A stretch of DNA of 64,000 bases from Ceratothoa steindachneri (GCA_963969495.1 OZ018324.1:141356355-141420354); one strand, 5' to 3'; positions 26,168 through 41,052 are shown, numbered from the stretch's first letter. Notes: generated by a model not told the origin, from the sequence alone. Numbers and translations: made by a program.

Positions 26168-26420
26168 CTCTGCCAGCAGCTGATTCTTGGCCACGCCCAC
26201 TAGGAAAATAGCATATATATATAGATAGATAGTCGGAACGGCTCAGTTGGGATGATTATTGTATTCTTATGATAAGTAGATTTCAGTCATTAAGAAGATT
26301 ATCTCGTTCACGTTTCCCCCTTTTAGGTTCACCAAGTCGTGTCGCTCCAGAATTTGATAATTGGCGTGGAATATATATATAGTCTGCTAGTCACACGAAA
26401 AGTAACTTCGATGACGTGCA
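26168..26420 (+). repeat. Direct repeat, left copy (possible LTR fragment)
   Basis: Shares with 28220-28450, in the same order, gattcttgg-ca, ctaggaaa-tagcatatatatata, agtcggaacggctcagtt, cattaagaagattatctcgttca, ccccttttaggttca, gctccagaatttg-ata, and gaatatatatatag. An aataaagta block at 26449 resembles a retroelement R/U5 region. Immediately to the right is the Gypsy polymerase end, so this may be the left LTR of an internally deleted element. Confidence 0.55.
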
Positions 26421-26545
26421 TCTGGCCACCTTTCACGCCAATATTAGAATAAAGTATATTTTTGCGACGTTCTTATTTACCTCTATTACTCTAAAACCTT
26501 CGCTAAGCCCAGCTAAAATAAGAACAGAGTGAATAATTCATCTTT

Positions 26546-27130
26546 GGAGCCAGAGAGCCCTTCGACAAGGCTGGCTGCTGCCACTCCCAATTGTGCTTTT
26601 AGGCCTTCGCTCTTTGCCCAATGACTCTAGATTTTCATCTTCTACGGCAGTTACGGGAACCACGCTATTGTGCTACAAGCCTTTAGATTTATATCGTCAT
26701 GGTACTTCAAATTCATTTAAGAAGTGGCATCAACCATGGCACCAGTCATCTTCGCGCCGGCATCCATAGGGAGCCAAATGATTTCTTTCCCAAATTATTG
26801 CGAAGCAACTCATGTATGGGTCTGAATAGACCGCGTGGGCAGAGCCCTAAAAGCGCTATATGCTGGCCCATTCCCGTTAATCGAGCGCGGCGAAATGCTT
26901 TGCACTTTGGAATTCCCTGACGAAAGAAGGGACACCGTCTCAGTGGACAGATTAAAAGCGGCAAGATTACCTCCTTCACATAATGGTAATGTGCCAGACG
27001 ATCAGCAACGCCCTTGGACTCAGGCAGAAAACATTAAGTGGACCAGATGCACTCTACCTCGTATAGTGCATGGCACGGAAGAGGGACGACTCCACAAGAA
27101 GTCAACCGGACACCTCTATAGGAACCAGAG
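26546..27130 (+). pseudogene. Gypsy-family Pol C-terminus (integrase end) fragment
   Basis: From 26546 one frame reads a Trp-starting stretch with LPIVLLGLRSLPNDSRFSSS and TAVTGTTLL. This matches the end of the Gypsy integrase (LPLVLLGxR...SSAELVYGTTLRLP). After a stop and frame change, 26830-26985 reads DRVGRALKALYAGPFPLIER and RRDTVSVDRLKAARLPP, the conserved C-terminal PLxxPYxGPFxVxxR and VSVDRLKPA blocks. Only the last roughly 150-190 codons of the polyprotein remain. Protease, reverse transcriptase and RNase H are absent. It is bracketed by the direct repeats at 26.2 and 28.3 kb. Function is lost. Confidence 0.8.
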
Positions 27131-27842
27131 AGAGGAACGGCACGACAGAGGTTTTCAAGCGCACCGGCAGGTGAGCCAAGTTTGCCAGGAATCAGTATTA
27201 AAAGTATTTATAATGCTTGTGTCGGCACTATTGTGCGGCATATTAAAGGAAAGAGGAAGAGGCAAAAATATATACACGTTTAGCTGCATTTATTGCTTTA
27301 TTACACACCTATTTATGTGATTATTAAGTGTCGTAGTTATGATTAGGTACAAATCTAACGAAGGACAGGAAATTTTGTTAGATAACCTATATATATAAAT
27401 GCATTAGATTTTATTATTATTGTATTATATGGCAGAACACGTCATGAATAGGCCCGTTTTACTACAGGCATGCACTTATGTTAGTGTCGATGTCCTGTTC
27501 GTATGTTGTAAATGATCTTAGATATTAAGTGTGACAAAAATGGGTATTGCATATGTATCTACCTATGAAATATTACGCTATTTTGTAACCTACTCTAGTA
27601 CTGCCAGGGAATAACTGTAATGATCAGATTATGTGATAGGTAGGCTATTGGCATAAATTACAGAATTTAATAGAAATAGCTAAAAGCTCTACAAAATGCA
27701 CGCGCGGTGGTCGTATTAAATCTCAGCATACTTCACTCAAGTAAAATGAATGTATAAAATTGCAATAAGGAATTAAGAATGTATAGATTTATTTGAATTT
27801 ATGAATTTCAATACAAAAACAAGGAATATAATCTATTTGTTA

Positions 27843-27844
<2 letters not shown>

Positions 27845-27931
<87 letters not shown>
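27845..27931. repeat. (TA)n microsatellite
   Basis: Uninterrupted TA dinucleotides over about 87 bases. Confidence 0.97.
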
Positions 27932-27933
<2 letters not shown>

Positions 27934-28219
27934 TGGCAAGCGACTGTTGGAAATGACCACAGGACAAACAATGTTTAAATGCACCAAAGGTCAAAATGAC
28001 CTCTGTCAATAAGACAAACGTGTAAATAAACATTGCACTAGTCAGAATAGATTTTTCGAAAGATGGAAGTATACGAAATATCTGAGTAAACATACCCGCT
28101 AGCCAGAACTAATTTTATCACAAGGTTGTGACAGGCGCATTCTGTTATATTGATAAACTTGCGATATTTTAGTAATTCGATATAAACAGCTTTTTGTATC
28201 TCAGCCTTTGGGGTGGAGA

Positions 28220-28449
28220 GCGATGATTCTAGGCAACTTCCTCTAGGAAATAAGCATATATATATAGTCGGAGCAGCTCAGTTAGGAACTTTATTTTATT
28301 GCTAAGTTAACTAGCTTGCAGTCGTTAAGAAGATTATCTCGTTCATTTTTCCACCTTTTAAGTTCACTAAGTGTAGTTGCTCCAGAATTGGATATTCCGC
28401 GTTGAATATATATAGACGCCCTGACATGCGCAAAGTAATCTCGATTCAG

Positions 28450-28450
<1 letters not shown>
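28220..28450 (+). repeat. Direct repeat, right copy (possible LTR fragment)
   Basis: The partner of 26168-26420 in the same orientation, about 2.05 kb away, sharing a series of blocks including agtcgg-gc-gctcag and gttaagaagattatctcgttca. The copies have diverged by substitutions and small indels, which suggests an old insertion. Confidence 0.55.
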
Positions 28451-30890
<2,440 letters not shown>

Positions 30891-30897
30891 ACACATA

Positions 30898-32169
30898 TGA
30901 GGGGCAGTTATTAAGTTTTGTCAATCGGTAGGGCAAAACAGAGGAAGGGGGATGGCTGTTTGTGGGGGTGTTACGACAATTTATAATAAGTCAGAACCTG
31001 CATCCGCACGCTCCTGCCTCATCTATTTAAAAAGCAGTAGCTGATCGCAGATTGTCAGTCACGAATTTTTCAACAATAAAGAAGGTTGAGTATCGCGCAG
31101 GGATCCAATTTTTGACCAAGGAAGGCAAGAATGCAAAAGAGATCCATGAACGCATGGTTGCAGTGTAAACCGACACCGCCCCTTGATATGCAACCATTGT
31201 TCGCTGGAAAAAGGAGTTCCGCCATGGGCGTGATTCCCTTTATGATGACCCCCATCCAGGACGTCCGTCAGACGTAATCAACGAGGACAATGTGGCCTGT
31301 GTGGAGAGGATGATCCTCGAAAATCGACGAGTGAGGGTCAAAGAAATCGAGCAAGAACTTGGAATAACACATGGAAGTGTTATGAACATCATCCACCACA
31401 ATTTGGCCATGAGCAAGGTCTCTGCCCGTTTGGTCCCTAGAAACCTTACACACCATGATCGACCTCAACGTCGTCAAATTTTGGAGGAGTCACGGCGTGA
31501 TTCGAGTCATGCATAGTAACAGGCGATGGAACCTGGTTCCATCACTGGGATCCCGAGACAAAGCTCGAAAGCATGGTCTGGAAGCATAGGGGCTCTCCGA
31601 GCCACATCAAGTTCCGGACCCAACTCTCAGCCGAAAAGATCATGGCCACAATCTTGTGGTTTTCTGAGGCAGTGTTGATGGTGGATTATGTAGCTCGTGG
31701 AAGGACCATCACGGGCCAATATTACGCCGAGGAACTGGCTGGGTTGAACAAGTGCATCATTCAGAAGTGGCGCGGCAAGTTGACACGCGGTGTCCTTCCC
31801 CTCCACGACAAAGTCCCTGTCCACAACGCCAGAGTTGCACAAGCTGCCCTGCGCGATTGCGGATTCAAGGAGCTCAACCATCCCTCATACACTCCAGATC
31901 TGGCCCCCAGCAACTACATTTAATTCCGCAAGCTCAAGGCTGCACTGCGTGGACGCCGGTTTTGGGAGAATGAAGATGTACAGCTCGCCATCCATTAGTG
32001 GATTGAACAACAGTCGGGAGATTTCTGGTTGTCGGGAATTCGAAGCCTCAGGGACAAGTAGCGCAAGTGCATTTAAGTAGAGGGTAGTTATATTAAAAAA
32101 TAATAAAACACTTTTCCTCATATCTCGTTTCCTTATATCCGAAATGCAAAACTTATTGACCGCTCCTCG
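30898..32169 (+). mobile_element. Full-length mariner element with TIRs and TA target site
   Basis: The left end begins tgaggggcagttattaagtt at 30898. The right end, read on the minus strand from 32169, begins cgaggagcggtcaataagtt. The first 23 bases agree at 18 positions, and the last ten (ataagttttg-type) are the best conserved. TA flanks both sides (30896-30897 and 32170-32171). The 1,272-base length is typical of mariner. It encodes a slightly damaged transposase in the same orientation and lies in the large Dpr-like intron, antisense to the host gene. Confidence 0.88.
31079..32076 (+). pseudogene. Mariner transposase, nearly complete pseudogene
   Basis: Follows a SETMAR/mariner-type transposase end to end. 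The DNA-binding part has VEYRAGIQFLTKEGKNAKEI, IVRWKKEFRHGRDSL and DPHPGRPSD. A second HTH reads ENRRVRVKEIEQELGITHGS, followed by NLAMSKVSARLVPRNLT. In the catalytic core GDGTWFHHWDPE carries the first Asp (about 31525) and WKHRGSPSHIKFR follows. LLHD has become PLHDKVPVHNA with the second Asp kept. YTPDLAPSNY keeps the third Asp, in D34D spacing. Lesions are few: TAA at 31166-31168, TGA at 31184-31186, a frameshift between about 31490 and 31516, TAA at 31921, TAG at 31996, TAG at 32059. The last open frame is 31573-31923. All three catalytic Asp survive, so this is a fairly recent death. Confidence 0.88.
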
Positions 32170-32374
32170 TAGCTTTTTTGGTTCCTATGTGCCACCATTT
32201 CTCTCATCCCTATGTTCATATCACTGTTTAAATTTTCAAACTTCGATTAGCCAGATTATTTATTATATATAGGTTCTTTCAATAACGTCGCTCGAGTTTT
32301 AAATGTAAATAAAACATGTGTTGTGTTATATATGCACTCAATTTATTTTAACTTTGAAAGTACATTTTATTGAA

Positions 32375-33447
32375 TTAAGTGTGGATTATGACGTCATTCA
32401 AATGCCCGCCGCGCCTTTGTTTGGTGGAATGTATTCGGGATCCAATATTCGATGACTTTGTCGCATAAATCTAGCTGAATTTGCTGTATGGTGTTCGTTA
32501 TGTTGACTTTGAGGACATCAACTGTTTGCGGATTATTTGCTCAGAACTGCTATTTAAGGTAGCATCAAGAAAGTAGTCTAATGGCGTTAAATTGCATGAT
32601 ATCGGTGGCCAGTTGACGTCGCTGCCGCGACAGATCACCTTTCCCTGAAATCACTGGTGAAAAATGTCTAACGTGGTGTGCGCAGTGTAGCACGTAGCGC
32701 CTTCTTGTTTGAACCACATGTCGTCAGTATCCATCTCTGTTATATATTCCAGTTTAGGCCACAAGAAGTTGCTTATCATCGATCTGTAGGTCTCACCGTT
32801 CACGGTTATGGCAATCCCATCTTTGTTCTCAAAAAAATACGGACCGATGATTGGGTTAGACGAAATTCGCACCAAACAGTGACTTTTTTGGGATGCAATT
32901 GATGCTAGTGTATCTCATGTGGATTATTTTCGTCCCAAATTCAACAATTTTGCTTGTTCATAAATCCATTCCGCCAAAAAATAGGCCTCGTCGCAGAAGA
33001 TGATTTTTTAGGAAAATTTGGGGCAACTTCCAACTGCCCTAGAGCCCAATCAGCGAACACACGGAGCTGTCTATGGTTGTTTACCTTAATTTTCTAGGTA
33101 AGTTGGATTTTTTACGGGTGCAGACCCAAGTATTTATGCATTATTCGCCAAACTTAAGTCGCAGAAAGGCCAAGTTCTTGTGAACGAAGAGAAATAGACT
33201 GCCTCGGGTTTACGGCCGCGAAGTTTTCAGCAGACCTTGCGTTTCGGCGACGTACAGGTGTAAGATGATTGTTGATTGACCCTCTTGCCTTAAATTTGGC
33301 CACCAAGCGTCGAAAAGTTGACTTGGCAGGACTATTGTGGCGAGGATAGAAATCACGTAATGCGCGGAACGTTTGTCGAACGCTGCACTGATTTTGATAA
33401 TAACATTTGATGATTTTTTTTTACTGTTCAAAGCTATAACCTCCCAT
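32375..33447 (-). pseudogene. Mariner-like transposase pseudogene with altered catalytic residues
   Basis: The ATG at 33447-33445 (MGGYSFEQ) fits the family start and the TAA at 32377-32375 follows RRGGHLNDVIIHT, so the reading region is full length (about 357 codons). Blocks in order are RQTFRALRDFYPRHNSP, FRRLVAKFKARGSI, SLRSQELGLS, RVFADWALGQLE, IIFCDEAYF (first Asp), GFMNKQNC, HPKKVTVWCEF, and the 74-codon open part 32875-32651 with PIIGPYFFENKDG and MWFKQEGATCYTA. The second catalytic Asp is replaced by Glu there, and CNLTPLDYF has Asn for the third. Stops occur early (for example after MGGYSFEQ) and at least two frameshifts are present. It is oriented with the host gene. Terminal repeats were not securely placed. 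Confidence 0.8.
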
Positions 33448-33499
33448 CTTGACTTGCTAAGTACTACTAAAAAGTTCACAGTGGGGATGCCAAATGTCA

Positions 33500-36020
33500 C
33501 TTGTTGAAAGTCTCTTTATATAACAACTGTGATTGTAATTGGTTCCTACAGACCCTTAGACAGATTATATAATTTTTGAACCAACATTATTATAATCTAG
33601 TATTTCATTTCTTTTTAATATACTTTAAAATTTTATTGAATTAACAAAGAAATAATGATTTAGGGAGTCGCAAAAATAAAAAAGTTTGAGAAGGAAAAGC
33701 ACAGAAATTTGAAAATTCTAATTAATGTATTTACTCCTTAACGTTGCGAGTTATTTAAATTATATTGTTCTGAATATTTACTATTATAAAATTACCTAAT
33801 TATATTTTAGGGCCAACCTATGAAATTAAGGAGAAACAATGGTTTGTGCATTCGGTGGTTTTGCTCATAAGAAATTTCTTTAAGGGGTTCAACAGTATTT
33901 TTTGAAGCTCGTTATATTGGTAGTGTTTTTTATTGTTACTTTAATTTTCTGCTTTCATAGATACATCAGCATAGGACACACAACAAACGGTCATTAGACC
34001 ATTGTCCATTTGGAATATGCCAAAAAACGAAGTGATAGCCTTCGGGAGCAGTGATCTTTTTAAAACACACCAATTCGGATTCCCTTATATCGAATGTTAT
34101 AATAATGGTTAAACTTTTGAAGCCATTGAAATATTTCCTGCAGCTTCAAAGAGCTAATTTTTTAGGTATCTTTCAGTGTCTTATTCCATCCTAAGCTGTG
34201 GTTCCTACACGGCTACAAAGTAGGTAGTGTTTCTCACATTTTTATTTAAGATTTTATTTATTCTTTTTTTAATTGCAAATGAAATATAGATTTTTGGATT
34301 GTCGAATGAAAAATACGGTAGTGATACCAACCTTTACCCATAAGAGGATGAAACGATTGCCGTTTGTACGTAAAAATACAGGTAAACGCAATGCAGGTGA
34401 TAAAAAGCCTATACTATTCCTAAGAAAAGTAGCTGAGATCAGTTACATAAATAAAGCTAAATTATATTAAGCTACATATGAATCTGATCTCATTAATCCT
34501 TTTTCTCTTTATTACGAATATAACATATAATCGAATTTAATCCTGGATTAAGAAATAGGACCGATAATCCCAAATTTTGAGTCTTGAAATTTTGACAGTC
34601 ATCATCAAGGATGTAGTTGATATAAAATGAAGCACAACAGCTTAGAAAATTATGGATGAAATTAGATTGGTTTTGCTACTCAGGATATACTTTAAGGTAT
34701 TATATGAAGCCTCTAATTAGTAAGCCGCTTTTGTTCTTGAGGAAAATTATCATTTTTAATTTTCAGTCGATCTTTTTATGATAAATGACAAACTTTGATA
34801 CAAACAACTTTGATCTAGTCATGTTAAGCTATACATAAATTCCACTTATCTATATCCAGGATAAATGGCACCAATTCAACAAAAATATCCTATTGGCCAA
34901 AATACACATTCTAGCATGCAAATTGAGACAAACAGAAGGTAAGGAAGCTAGAGAAAGTAAAAATGGATGGTAGATAGCTAAGGATAATTTTTCCATCTTT
35001 CGGTTAGAGAGATTATATTGCGATCATTGGGACCCTGCGTTAAAATTTCGAAAAATATAGTTTGCAACATAGTTCCTAATGCTACATCTACCATACCCTT
35101 GCAGGTGAGATAAGGAAACGAGAAATAGGATCAGTAATCCGTGAGAATGTTGGGACGAGCACTAGCCTTTTTAACCACTCTTGACAGGAGCCAAATGGTA
35201 ACAGATTAATCTCTACTTTAACTGCTCCAAAAAATTAGCTACAGGCCCAAGTTAAAAAAATAGATGAGTTGAGGCATTTAATGAAGGTGTCCAAGAAAAG
35301 GTAAAAAAGAAATTTCAGCAAGGAATTAAGTCCAGTTTTTTGGCACTATATTTCAACTCACTAGGGACACTTTTGCAGTGACGATGGGCTATTCTTCCAT
35401 ATGCTAGTTGTAATAATATACACGGGTATTTGCTACTTACAAACTACAGTCATTTAAAGGTACGGGTTGTTTGCTTTTTAGGGGTGTCGTTTCTTTTACA
35501 TAATAAAGCAGTAGTGTTGCTCTCGTCATCGGCCTTGAAAGATTTTATACTATTATTTCAAAGTTTGCCCAGGCATGAAATGCTAAGCCTAAAAAATGAT
35601 TGTTAGAAATCGTTGTATTTTTTCGGCTGTCAGTTTTAAGTTGAAAGATAATTGGTTATTTAAACTAACTCTTTCCTATTTTCATGAAAATTGTTGATTA
35701 ACTGAAAAAAATTAAATTTCTATGTATGATATTATAAAGATTCTTCGTAATATATTTATGTGTATTTCTTGCTAAGGTATACAATGGTTGATACATTTTC
35801 TTTAAGTTTTCTAGGACATTCTACTAAGACTTAGCATAGTTTTACTATTAAATGTATTTTGTGCTTTAGGGTATCTAAAGAGAAGTTATTGAATTTGTGT
35901 ATGTAATTCTGCATTAATATATGTGCAAACATAGCTATCGTTAGTTTTCCAACCATAGAGTGATTTGCGACAACCTTTTTCAAATCGATATTAGGCGAGA
36001 TATTCCGCATTTTTACCATT
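33500..36020. other. AT-rich intron sequence, nothing recognised
   Basis: Short ORFs only (34273-34470 plus, 36019-35831 minus). No repeat partner found within the window. Confidence 0.5.
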
Positions 36021-36137
36021 TTAAACAGTACTTATGGTGTTTTTAGGCATTGTAGTCGTTATATATGGTTTTTGTTCTTTCGGCGCGGAAAGTACATGTT
36101 TTTACGGTACTAAACCTTGATGGTTACAAAAATATTA

Positions 36138-36630
36138 AACAAGGTCTGCTAATGAAAAGTCTCGTGCTCTCACTTATTCTGATTTATCGCCATCAAAACT
36201 GTTAAGAATTTCGGAATAATCTGGAGAGGACTTTGGCAATTATATCATTCGAAATTGAATGTAAAACAACATATGGATTTTAAATTCCGTTGTTAAATAA
36301 TTCTCCGGGTAACTTTGTAAGGAATTTGTCACTTTGTCCATTCGAAAGACAATGTAAAAATATAAGGGTTTCAAATTTGTTAGAATCGGCCGAATAGTCA
36401 TGATGTTATGGCCCAAACAAAATAATTCCCGGGCTAACCTTGAGAGGACCTTGGTAATTATATCTTTCGAAAGAGAATGTAAAACAACATAAGGGTTTCA
36501 TACTTTGTTAGAATCAGCCGAATACTTACAATTTTATTACCGAAACAAAGAAAAGCAAAACAGGAACCAACCCACTGACCAAACAACCGACCAACATAGT
36601 GAGATGTAGAGTCACCAGCGACTAAAAAAA
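36138..36630 (-). repeat. Modular repeat family, copy B (three internal units)
   Basis: Read on the minus strand it starts with ttttttagtcgctggtgact and the leader tctcactatgttggtcgg. It then has three units carrying ttgttttacatt-t and gatataatt-ccaa-gtcctct blocks, the third lacking part of the unit start. It ends ataagtgagagcacgagac with cttgtt. Same family as copies A, C, D and E but the opposite orientation. Confidence 0.75.
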
Positions 36631-36678
36631 TCAACCTTGCCCTATATTGATGTGAAAAGAAACTGTGAATACAAACAT

Positions 36679-36813
36679 TGGCAACACTGATTTCAACCTA
36701 CTGCTAGGAATTCGTATTGATAATACTAGCAGCTGATTTAAAATAGCCTAAATAATAACTTGGGTTCAAAAACAATTCGAAAAAATATCATTAGATTGAA
36801 ATCAGTGTTGCCA
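36679..36813. repeat. Perfect 18-base inverted repeat, small MITE-like hairpin
   Basis: tggcaacactgatttcaa at 36679-36696 is the exact reverse complement of 36796-36813, separated by 99 bases. The total span of about 135 bases is typical of a small hairpin MITE. It is nested in the 36.0-37.0 kb composite. Confidence 0.75.
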
Positions 36814-37559
36814 CTGTTTGAAATCAGGAATTTGTTATACATCCTGAAGGCCAGATGGATTTTTTTAATTTCATTTTCAGCTCAACAAGGTGGAGTATCT
36901 TAAAAATATCTAATTTTTGCGCCAAACCATAACTCTATATGACGACTACAATGCCTAAAAGACAATTAGAACTGTTTTTATTACTGAAAATTGGGCTTAG
37001 GTCTTCTGAAGTTTTGCTATGTCAGAAATATATGAAAATATAAGAAAGAATATTATTGGTTAACTGCCAAAAGACGCATGAGCAGATCGTCTACAGAAAT
37101 ACAAAAGCCTGCTATTGGTTAATAACTCAGGACAAACGTGAATAGAAGAAATGAACAGAAAGATTTGGCCGAAAGTCGAAGCGGATAGGCCTCAAATTTA
37201 CCAAAATAATAGCCTATTTACGAAAAGCCAGTATCTCTGTTATAATTAAGTTCTGTAAGTTGAAAATCATATCGGTGAGCATCATTCTAAGACTTAAATC
37301 CTTTACGTCTTTGAAAATCTAACAAACATAATTCTTTTAAAACGAATCTTATCCAGGCTGCATATTATAGAGAAAATATAAAATTTTTGAGATAAATACA
37401 CATAAAAATAATAGTAAATCATTGGATGAATCGAAGGAAGGAGTAAATAGTAATCAATTAAAATCTGTATACATGGGTTAGTGAAATATATTATAAAAAT
37501 GGTACCCTTAATCGATCTCATACTCTAAATTTTGTGATCAAATGATGAATCTTTTCCAA

Positions 37560-38200
37560 TGCCTTTAACTGATGGTACGTCGAACGACCGAGTGCAGGGC
37601 GGTATAACCCGGCCAACCCCACTGCCTTGTGACAACTGTTAGAAGAGCCAAAGTTTCAAGAGGAAACCTGGAGATCAAATCTGCACGGTGCTCGTGCATT
37701 AGGCGATAGTCCAAGAAGGGACCTTTTCGGCAGAGCACTACAACTTAAACCTGCTCCAGTCGCCTTGGATCATTTCCTCATCACTAGAATCAGCAGGGAA
37801 AAGTGAAGTTTGCGGACTGAAGAATGCACACCTACTTTTCAACTTAAGCATCATCGTGAAAGTTATCACTCCATCCACACATTCTTGAAATATCCTATCC
37901 ACAATGCTGCCATAGCCGGCCGTGCAAGATAACACCGACAAATACAAGGACCCCATATTGCAATGTCTGTAGAAGTGGCTGTGCCAACCTTCGCGGACTC
38001 CACAGCCATCAACGATCTCACCAAAGACGATAATCATCAACCAAACATCATCAACATCATCCATGTATGGAGTGACATCGTCATCGCCAACGATGGACAA
38101 CATTAAATAGTAAGTAAGCATCAAATCTGAACGAATTACACAGAGGGGATAATAAAATTCACACAAAGACACACAAGAGAAATTCCCAAAGTGAATAAAT
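37560..38200 (-). other. 144-codon ORF region, no function assigned
   Basis: The minus-strand ORF 38172-37738 is long for this AT-rich intron and has mixed composition (DDVTPYMDDVDDVWLM, ADSSDEEMIQGDW). Upstream of its stop the DNA is moderately GC-rich. I do not recognise it. A transposon relic or chance ORF are both possible. It is in host-gene orientation, but I see no clear splice sites that would make it a Dpr exon. Confidence 0.2.
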
Positions 38201-39600
38201 TCAATACAGATATGGTTTTGCTATATATTCTACCAGCTTTAGTTATACATTGAACTGTTTGGGCATGCAAATATTTATATATAAACAACCAGATGGGAGA
38301 GAAAGTATGAGAATAAATAGTCATTTCAGAGAAATAGAGAGAGGCACACGTAGGACGGGAATGCTACGCATCAATTATAGCAGATAAGTTAATTTAGTCA
38401 CAGCAATCGATCAAAATTCAAGTAAAAAATATGCTAATGAGATTAGTTTCTCTTGAAGACCCTTAACTTCCGTTCAAATAAAACATCCCATCTAGCGAGT
38501 CTAATTGTAACAATGGGGGGTTCAGAGAGATGTCCTGAACTGTCTAAAATACACCTCCGACAGCTCTATATAAATAGTAAAGCGTCGGCCTGGTCAAAAT
38601 TAATATTTTGCCAAGAGGAAACGACGCGGAAGTTAAGGCCTGTAGACTATTATTGCTGGCCGAGTGTAGGCGAGAGTTAAGTTGTACTAAATGTTGAATA
38701 TTGACTAAAACATTCATTGTCTTCCGAATACTTCCAGACTTAAATAAGCCTCGGCTTTAACTATTGAAATACGACCCAGTACGTTGATTGCTTGCATTGT
38801 CCTTATGAGTGTATCTTTTGTCTCTCCAAATAGATTCTTTCCCTCGGCCTCCCATAACTCAAGAGCAGTAGACAAGAAAAAAAAGAAAAAAATTCCTTGA
38901 TTTAAGTGTCCTAGAGAGGGCAAAAACTTCTACACTGCCATATTCGACCCCAGCTTTTCCCTGGCAAAATACTCCATCTATCTCTACTTTCGATACTGGC
39001 AGTGGTTACTAGAAGACAGGATGTATCTTTCATCACAATCTCGAACATGCCGAGTACTAATCGAACTATGTGCAAACCCAACCCGTGCTTTTGAAAAGCA
39101 ATCGAGCTCGACACTCATACCCATGCTCCCATCGAGCAGCAAAATATTTGGGTGGTAGATCCACCCGAAATTGGAGTTCAATTTGTCGGATGCGTGCGCC
39201 CGCTTGTGTATAGTCAGGGCTCCCCCCCCGTAGCCAAAATTGGAATCCTATTCGCCCAGTGATTCCTTTGCATTTATCTTTAATGTCCATTATATTATTT
39301 TTGTTTGTACGGTAGTAAAGATTATATTGTTTCGCCCGGTTTGATTTCCAGAACCTCCTAGATAGTTGATTTAATTCTGACAAGTTTGGCTATTGTCATA
39401 AGGAATCTAGTCACTCTTACGAGATTTATTGCAACTCATAGTTAAATTCGAGGCACTGCCCGAGTGAAGAGTTGCCCTGCGTGCTATCTATCCGCTAGCC
39501 TTTCCGAGAAACTGAAAGCAAACGGAGGTAATCAGGTGTAATCTGAAATAAATCAAGTCTAAGAAAATGTAGAGAATGTTCATGAATGGGTCAAATTTGT

Positions 39601-39986
39601 TACTTTTTAGCGTGTGCAAGTCTATATGTCAGGGTGTCGGTCGGTCTGAATGCGTTTGGCTTTTGTATTGTTTTTGAAATAAGATGGTAACTATAGTGCA
39701 GATTCTAATTAATTTTAACGAATTATGTTGTTTTACATTCATTTTTGAATGATATAATTTTCAAAGTCCTCCATAGGTCAGCCAATGAATCATTTAGTAA
39801 AAATCAAAACTATTCGACTGATTCTAAAGAAATTTGAAACCCTATTTTTGTTTTACATCTTGTTGTGAATGATATAATCGCAACGTGCTATCGAGCTTAG
39901 TCCTGGAATTATTGAAAGTTTTGTAGGTGGTAAGGACATCAATCAGAATAAGTGAGAGCACGCGACTTTGGTCAGCAACTCTTGTT
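39601..39986 (+). repeat. Modular repeat family, copy C (two internal units)
   Basis: Leader gtctatatgtcagggtgtcggtcggtctg, two units with ttgttttacat and gatataat blocks, then ataagtgagagcacgcgac and cttgtta. It forms the start of the first tandem unit. Confidence 0.75.
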
Positions 39987-40655
39987 AATTTCAACTTTTG
40001 ATCCTAATTCATTAAATATGTTGAACTTATATGTTTTCTCAGCCATTAATAATTCAATGTTTCCTTAATAAATATATATTTTATCGTGGGTCTTCCTAAT
40101 GATTTTTAAAATTGTATGAGCTTGGTATTTTTTAAATCTATTTGATAGTTACATTTACTTAAACTGTTGAAGATATTATACCAGGATCTATATTTCCTCG
40201 TCTTATTTTTCCCACGATATTCTTAGATATCTTTACTAAATTTCCAACTTTTATTGATGTGTTGATTAGAAAAATTTCAAATGAAAATAAGTGCACTTAC
40301 GATTGTTCGCCATCTGGTTACTTATTAAAAAATATATTTTAATGGAGTGAATGTATTTCAAACTCCTAATCATATTTATTTTTCGAAAAAAAAATTAGTT
40401 TCAATAGTTGTTGATCAATAGGTAAGATTAATAAATTGATTTTACAATTATTATGGAAATAATTATCACTATTATAAATAGATTTTCTTCTGAAATTATA
40501 TATTTAAAGTGAAAATAACCAATATGTTATTAGGTGGGTAAAAGGTAGGAGTAATAAAATAAAGTTTTATTTGAAAGTAACATGGATTGCAAACGCGATC
40601 TGCTCTAAGAATTTATATAAGGACAACAAACCCTTTAAATACTTGTCATGGCTTG

Positions 40656-41052
40656 TTAATCGCGTGTGACTCTATATCTCACAATGCCGGTCACTCAGTT
40701 GGTCGATTGGTCGGTTGGTTCGTGGCTCCTTTTGGGAGGGGGGAAGACTTTGTAACTCTTCGGCCGGTTGTAACGAAATTTGAACCACTTATGTTGTTTT
40801 ATACTCTCTTTCGAATGATATATTTCCAAAGTCCTCTCGATGCTAGCTGGAGAAATATTTGGCATTAACTTCATAACTATTTGGCCGATCCTAACGAAAT
40901 TATAAAAACCGATATTGTTTTACATTTGCTTTCGATGATATAATGGCCATGTTCCTCACATGGATGTCCAGGAATTATTAAAAAGTTTGAATTTCGTAAT
41001 GGCATAGATCATAATAAGTGATAGCATGCTCCTTTATTAAGCATACCTTGTT
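40656..41052 (+). repeat. Modular repeat family, copy D (two internal units)
   Basis: Leader gtgactctatatctcacaatgccggtc followed by GGTC-rich sequence, two units anchored by ttcggccggttgtaacgaaatttg and atttggccgatcctaacgaaat, then ataagtgatagcatgct and ccttgtta. It opens the second tandem unit. Confidence 0.75.

Larger units (their letters stand above)
36023..36978. mobile_element. Inverted-repeat composite enclosing other repeats
   Basis: Arms of roughly 65 bases face each other. The left arm (36023-36090) contains aacagt, ttttaggcattgtagtcgt, tatatggttt and ggcgc. The right arm (36912-36978) carries the reverse complement, including acgactacaatgcctaaaa and gcgccaaaccat. Between them lie modular repeat copy B and a separate 18-base perfect hairpin. 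The whole resembles a non-autonomous DNA transposon that accepted further insertions. No coding region. Confidence 0.65.

Noticed and set aside
37738..38172. Possible extra Dpr-like exon or gene in the 144-codon minus ORF
   Set aside because: No Ig motifs, no convincing acceptor/donor pair, and no agreement of phase with the neighbouring exons. Kept only as an unassigned ORF.
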